From Bdellovibrionales bacterium (GTDB lineage Bacteria; Bdellovibrionota; Bdellovibrionia; Bdellovibrionales; UBA1609), in NCBI GenBank assembly GCA_026648125.1, contig JAPKGD010000067.1:1-7790 (forward strand): a stretch of DNA of 7,790 nt, read 5' to 3'. The position numbers and the translations under genes were made by a program. The notes under the pieces are model-generated. The model was given only the letters and a program-made list of their open reading frames with translations, did no database searches and was not told where the DNA came from. Below, one piece after another: positions 4,688 to 7,790 of the stretch. The first letter of the stretch is position 1, and every line of letters starts with the position of its first letter.

Positions 4688-6358
4688 AAGCTTTCGATAG
4701 CGAATACGCGTGGGAATGATAACATCCTGACCGGTTCGCTTCTTTAGATCAGCCTCATACTCAGAATAATTGCCACTAAAGAACTCCACATGGCTATCAC
4801 CTTCGAAGGCCATAATATGAGTACAAACACGATCCAGGAACCAGCGGTCGTGGCTGATGATGAGAGCACTTCCGCCAAACTCGAGCAAAGCTTCTTCTAA
4901 TGCCCTCATTGTGTTCACATCGAGGTCATTGGTTGGCTCATCAAGAAGCAAAAAGTTAGCTCCTAGTTTAAGCATTTTTCCGAGGTAAAGTCGGTTCTTT
5001 TCTCCTCCGGAGAGATCCTTGATGCGCTTTTGTTGCGCATCGCCAGTAAAGTTAAACCATGAGGCATAGGCTCGGGCCGCGACTTCTCGATTGCCCAGCT
5101 TCACCACATCTTGACCATCAGCAATTTCTTGCCAAACGAGACGCTCCGGATCGACTCCCCCTCGAGCTTGGTCCACGTAGGCTAACTTTACCGTGTCTCC
5201 CAGTCGAATGCTGCCCTTATCAGGCTGCACTTCACCCGTGATCATCTTAAACAGTGTACTCTTTCCCGCACCATTTGGACCAATCACCCCGACAATAGAA
5301 CCTCGAGGAATAGAAAACGAAAGATCTTCGATGAGCAATTTATCATCGTAGGCCTTCGAAATTCCCTTGGCTTCGGCGACGATTTCGCCCAGGCGTGGGC
5401 CTGGCGGGATATAAATCTGTAGCTCCTGAAGTTTTTCTTGGGTCGGTTCTTTAATTAAGTTCTCATAGTTCGAAATGCGTGCCTTGGCCTTTGCCTGACG
5501 GCCCCGTGGAGACATGCGAACCCACTCGAGCTCCCGCTCAAGTGTTTTCATGCGCTTTTGGTCTGATCTTTGCTCTTGCGCGAGTCGATTATCTTTTTGT
5601 TCAAGCCAGCTTGAATAATTTCCCTTCCAAGGAATTCCCTCACCCCGATCCAGCTCTAGAATCCAGCCCGCCACGTTATCGAGAAAGTAGCGGTCGTGAG
5701 TGACTGCGATTACTGTTCCGGGAAACTCCGCAAGAAAGTGCTCAAGCCAAGCGACCGACTCCGCATCCAAGTGGTTCGTGGGTTCGTCGAGCAAAAGAAT
5801 ATCGGGTTTTGACAGCAAAAGCCTCGCCAATGCAATCCGACGTTTTTCACCACCAGAAAGATTAGTCACAGGCGAATCTCCTGGAGGGCAGCGAAGGGCC
5901 TCCATTGCCTGCTCGACTTTTTGGTCAATCTCCCACCCGTCGACCGACTCAATCTTCTCTTGGACCTGACCCTGTTTTTCGATCAACTTCTCCATGTCGT
6001 CCGGATTTAGATCTGGGTTGCCAAGCTTTTGGCTAATCTCATTGAATTGAATCAACCAATCGTTGATCTCGCCAAGTCCCGCCATGACATTCTCTTTGAC
6101 CGTTTTTGACTCATCGAGCTCCGGATTTTGCTGGAGATACCCTACCTTAAAATCTCGTGCCGGAAACGCTTCTCCGAGAAACTCCTGATCTGCACCCGCC
6201 ATAATTCGCAGCAAAGAGGATTTACCGGCTCCGTTCAGACCAAGAACTCCAATCTTGGCTCCATAGAAATACGAAAGATAAATATCCTTCAGCACATATT
6301 TGTTCGGAGGATATACTTTGCTCACACCCTTCATGGTGTAGATGATTTCATTCGCCAC
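4679..6358 (-). CDS. ettA: Energy-dependent translational throttle protein EttA (ABC-F ATPase)
   Basis: This soluble ABC-F protein binds the ribosomal E site and couples ATP/ADP state to the first steps of elongation. The 559-residue length matches E. coli EttA (about 555). Domain 1 has Walker A GLNGAGKSS (40-48), signature LSGGE (167-171), and Walker B LLLDEP with catalytic E192. The P-site tRNA interaction linker is about 240-325, with a basic coiled-coil-like stretch RMKTLERELEWVRMSPRGRQAKA. Domain 2 has GPNGAGKST (360-368), LSGGE (449-453) and LLDEP with E474. The arm insertion in domain 1 (about 95-145) also fits EttA. Translation starts at GTG 6358 with AAGGAG 5 bases upstream; an out-of-frame ATG overlaps that GTG. 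There are no membrane segments, so it is not a transporter. It has a TTGACA-type promoter candidate at 6388-6416 and ends overlapping the J-domain gene by 9 bases. Confidence 0.97.
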   Translation of the reverse strand: MANEIIYTMKGVSKVYPPNKYVLKDIYLSYFYGAKIGVLGLNGAGKSSLLRIMAGADQEFLGEAFPARDFKVGYLQQNPELDESKTVKENVMAGLGEINDWLIQFNEISQKLGNPDLNPDDMEKLIEKQGQVQEKIESVDGWEIDQKVEQAMEALRCPPGDSPVTNLSGGEKRRIALARLLLSKPDILLLDEPTNHLDAESVAWLEHFLAEFPGTVIAVTHDRYFLDNVAGWILELDRGEGIPWKGNYSSWLEQKDNRLAQEQRSDQKRMKTLERELEWVRMSPRGRQAKAKARISNYENLIKEPTQEKLQELQIYIPPGPRLGEIVAEAKGISKAYDDKLLIEDLSFSIPRGSIVGVIGPNGAGKSTLFKMITGEVQPDKGSIRLGDTVKLAYVDQARGGVDPERLVWQEIADGQDVVKLGNREVAARAYASWFNFTGDAQQKRIKDLSGGEKNRLYLGKMLKLGANFLLLDEPTNDLDVNTMRALEEALLEFGGSALIISHDRWFLDRVCTHIMAFEGDSHVEFFSGNYSEYEADLKKRTGQDVIIPTRIRYRKLSN

Positions 6359-6387
6359 ATTTGCTCCTTAGTCGCAGTGTCCTAAGA

Positions 6388-6416
6388 GGGATATCGCGTC
6401 TCCATCGTCTTGTCAA
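6388..6416 (-). promoter_or_regulatory. Candidate promoter of ettA
   Basis: A perfect TTGACA (minus strand, 6411-6416) is followed after 17 bases by TATCCC (6388-6393), a weak -10 of 3 matches to TATAAT. The position, 30-60 bases upstream of the ettA GTG, is right. On the plus strand the same bases give TTGTCA (6410-6415), with a poor -10 TACCCT 18 bases on, pointing to the small gene at 6453; the two divergent promoters could share this segment. Confidence 0.45.
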
Positions 6417-6452
6417 AAACCCGCGTCTTGGCTTACCCTTATCGGACTAAAT

Positions 6453-6650
6453 ATGAAGACGCTTCCTACACAAAACGATTTAAGTGAGATCTGCGCCCAA
6501 GCTCTTAACCTCCTGGAGGAGCTGGATCTGACAAAAAAGGGCGAAAATAAAGTCGACGCCGAGCAGGTTAAGATGCGTGCCGAGCTCTTTGATGAGCTAA
6601 AGAGAAAACTTGCCCTCCTCGCAGGGCCCGATCCCGAATCTAACCCTTAA
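6453..6650 (+). CDS. Small acidic hypothetical protein
   Basis: This 65-residue protein has no family I recognise. It is charged and helical in character: two leucine-rich amphipathic stretches (about 9-27 and 38-58) are joined by a Lys/Gly/Glu/Asn turn (28-34), and it ends in PDPESNP. A helical hairpin or short coiled coil is plausible. There is no signal peptide or membrane segment, and one cysteine (C14). The codons look ordinary for the window. ATG 6453 has no Shine-Dalgarno sequence; if the weak TTGTCA/TACCCT promoter is used, the message would be almost leaderless. The gene is divergent from ettA, about 95 bases away, and overlaps the 3' end of bolA by 11 bases on the other strand. A real gene is likely but not certain. 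Confidence 0.6.
   Translation: MKTLPTQNDLSEICAQALNLLEELDLTKKGENKVDAEQVKMRAELFDELKRKLALLAGPDPESNP
6599..6627 (-). terminator. Weak terminator candidate downstream of bolA
   Basis: On the minus strand GCCCT (6623-6627) pairs with AGGGC (6612-6616) around a 6-base loop, followed by AAGTTTTCTCTTT. It lies 13 bases past the bolA stop, which is the right place, but the stem is only 5 bp, the T-run is interrupted, and it lies within the opposing small gene. Confidence 0.35.
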
Positions 6651-6966
6651 GCTTAGAACCGCCATGACAAGGCGGAGAAGAAAACTGATCGGCTCCACCT
6701 TCGCTCTGCCACTCGGAGGGCGTAAGTGTTCTCAAGGCCAAGGCATGAAGCCCAGAGCCAAGTTCATCCGCCAATAGAGCGTATATTGTCTGTTGCCTCT
6801 GAACTCGAGACTTTCCTTCGAATGCGCTCGAAACAACCACCACTCGCAGGTGGGTCTCATTCCCATGGCCTGAATGCTGATGACTTTCGTCTAAAATCTC
6901 GAGGTGTTCTGGGTTGAGCTTTGATTTTAAAAGCCTATCGACTCGCGCAATTCGTTCGCCCTTCAT
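6640..6966 (-). CDS. bolA: BolA family protein
   Basis: This 108-residue protein is close in length to E. coli BolA (105). Family features, numbered from ATG 6966, are ERIARVDRLLKSKLNPEHLEILDES at the start, THLRVVVVSSAFEGKSRVQRQQTIYALLADEL in the middle (the helix-turn-helix-like class II KH fold), and HALALRTLTPSEW with the conserved His74. The tail FSSPPCHGG matches the E. coli tail type FASPPCRG. BolA proteins partner monothiol glutaredoxins in iron-sulfur handling and act as stress/morphology regulators; binding through the conserved His is known for the family and inferred here. The ATG overlaps the TGA of the upstream permease gene as ATGA, so coupled translation is likely. A GTG three codons upstream (6975) is possible but less likely. 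Confidence 0.95.
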   Translation of the reverse strand: MKGERIARVDRLLKSKLNPEHLEILDESHQHSGHGNETHLRVVVVSSAFEGKSRVQRQQTIYALLADELGSGLHALALRTLTPSEWQSEGGADQFSSPPCHGGSKLKG

Positions 6967-7757
6967 AAATCCCACACTTTAATCGTTTCCCATACGGAGT
7001 GTATGGAAAGCCCTACTAATAACACCATAAGAACAGATTTACGCAAGTTTTCACTCATCTTGTGTTGGTACCGAATAGCAAATGGAGCGACCAATTGCGC
7101 TCCCGCAAATATCATCAAAGCCGCCTCCCACCAAATTGGCCCCCAGTGCCAACCACTCCAAACCGGACGACTCATAGCAAATCCAATAAGGCCACAAGCT
7201 GTATTCATCAGCATCATGCCGTTCACAAGGGGCACGACCCGAGAGGCGTCGATAAGGCGCAGACGCATAATCAAAGGTCCGGCAATCACACCAGATCCCA
7301 CGCCCGTACCCCCCGAAACCGCTCCACAAAAGCCACCAATCCAAATCCACATCCACGAACGTGGAGCCTTGGGCCCTAGGTTTTGCTCCGCCACAACTTG
7401 AGCACCCCTCAAAGTCACAAAGGCCAATAACCCTAAAAGCATGATAGAAAAGCTGGTTTTCAAAACAATTTCAGAGGCCCGAGCGGCAAAGCTACTTACC
7501 GTCAATGAGGTCACCCCTGCCGCAAGTCCCATGGGCAAGACGGCGTGCCAGCTGAGACTGCCCATTCGAGCAAATCCAATGGTATTGCGAATTGTGACTA
7601 AAAAAATAGTCGCAAGCGACGTCGCAATGGCTTCTGCGGGCGAAACCGGTAAAAGAAGTGGCAAGAGAGGAACTACAATAATTCCCCCGCCGATGCCAAT
7701 CGTCGCACTACAGGTCCCGACGAGAAGGCCTAGCCCAATCAGTGTCAAGTAGACCAT
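6963..7757 (-). CDS. TauE/SafE family membrane permease (probable anion exporter)
   Basis: This 264-residue integral inner-membrane protein has about eight predicted hydrophobic helices (roughly 3-36, 41-61, 70-91, 98-117, 134-165, 172-197, 205-228, 239-258). It shows the family's internal duplication: a glycine-rich GIGGGIIVVP motif in the first half (21-30) and GTGVGSGVIAGP in the second (150-161). The family exports sulfite or organosulfonates such as sulfoacetate in characterised members; the substrate here cannot be read from sequence. ATG 7757 follows AGGGA at 9 bases and sits directly after a TAA in the same frame. It overlaps bolA by 4 bases at the stop, so the pair is probably one transcription unit. 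No sulfur-metabolism gene is visible next to it. Confidence 0.93.
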   Translation of the reverse strand: MVYLTLIGLGLLVGTCSATIGIGGGIIVVPLLPLLLPVSPAEAIATSLATIFLVTIRNTIGFARMGSLSWHAVLPMGLAAGVTSLTVSSFAARASEIVLKTSFSIMLLGLLAFVTLRGAQVVAEQNLGPKAPRSWMWIWIGGFCGAVSGGTGVGSGVIAGPLIMRLRLIDASRVVPLVNGMMLMNTACGLIGFAMSRPVWSGWHWGPIWWEAALMIFAGAQLVAPFAIRYQHKMSENLRKSVLMVLLVGLSIHSVWETIKVWDL

Positions 7758-7790
7758 TTAGTTTTGTCCCTCAATTTCAGCCAAAACACC
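7758..7790 (-). CDS. Possible 3' end of an upstream gene, cut by the window edge
   Basis: The minus strand here reads GVLAEIEGQN followed by TAA, and the TAA is immediately followed by the ATG of the permease gene. The frame is open to the window edge. Ten residues are too few to identify a family or prove coding. The abutting stop and start, plus the ribosome site for the next gene inside this stretch, suggest an operon continuing upstream. Confidence 0.35.
   Translation of the reverse strand, partial: GVLAEIEGQN

Noticed and set aside
6657..6680. Terminator at the bolA/small-gene junction
   Set aside because: CCGCC/GGCGG pair around seven bases, but no T-run follows on either strand and the hairpin is inside the bolA C-terminal codons.
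7003..7401. Plus-strand open frames opposite the permease gene
   Set aside because: The minus strand encodes a coherent membrane protein with duplicated family motifs; the opposing frames are low-complexity shadows without start signals.

Overview
The window looks like chromosomal DNA from a Gram-negative bacterium of intermediate GC. Possible relatives are the Bdellovibrionota or another deltaproteobacterial-type lineage. This is inferred from a small lipoprotein, a BolA of the E. coli type, a full-length EttA, and a stand-alone SWIB protein with a lysine/alanine tail; no single marker proves the taxon. Most genes are core or housekeeping. I see no IS element, phage gene, tRNA, rRNA or CRISPR array.

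Layout, left to right. Bases 79-3186 hold a minus-strand run read NUDIX hydrolase > type I methionine aminopeptidase (map) > adenosylhomocysteinase (ahcY) > small lipoprotein. The gaps are short, and a rho-independent terminator at 6-40 closes the run. Upstream lies a minus-strand gene (3274-3621) for a SWIB-domain protein with a (TKKA)6 tail. It has its own candidate promoter and a strong hairpin terminator that sits 33 bases before the NUDIX start.

Bases 3622-4177 are a non-coding stretch of about 550 bases and the least ordinary part of the window. It carries four copies of a CTCGAG-centred box, a 65-bp tandem duplication with a hairpin whose copies differ by a compensatory base-pair change, a separate nested hairpin, and a 12-bp perfect palindrome. 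It leads into a plus-strand gene (4178-4687) for a small protein with a C-terminal J-domain. That gene overlaps, tail to tail, the end of a minus-strand ettA (4679-6358).

A candidate ettA promoter lies in the short divergent gap, opposite a 65-residue acidic hypothetical protein (6453-6650, plus). That small gene overlaps, tail to tail, a minus-strand bolA. The bolA start overlaps the stop of a TauE/SafE-type membrane permease (6963-7757) in an ATGA junction. The permease in turn starts directly after the stop of an upstream frame that runs off the window, so these look like one translationally coupled operon.

Functional themes: the left operon joins nascent-protein methionine removal, nucleotide-derivative cleanup and SAH recycling. 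The middle holds a chromatin-like SWIB protein and a putative Hsp70 co-chaperone around the structured repeat. The right part holds translation control (EttA), iron-sulfur/stress biology (BolA) and anion export. The best candidate for something undescribed is the structured repeat region at about 3754-3965.
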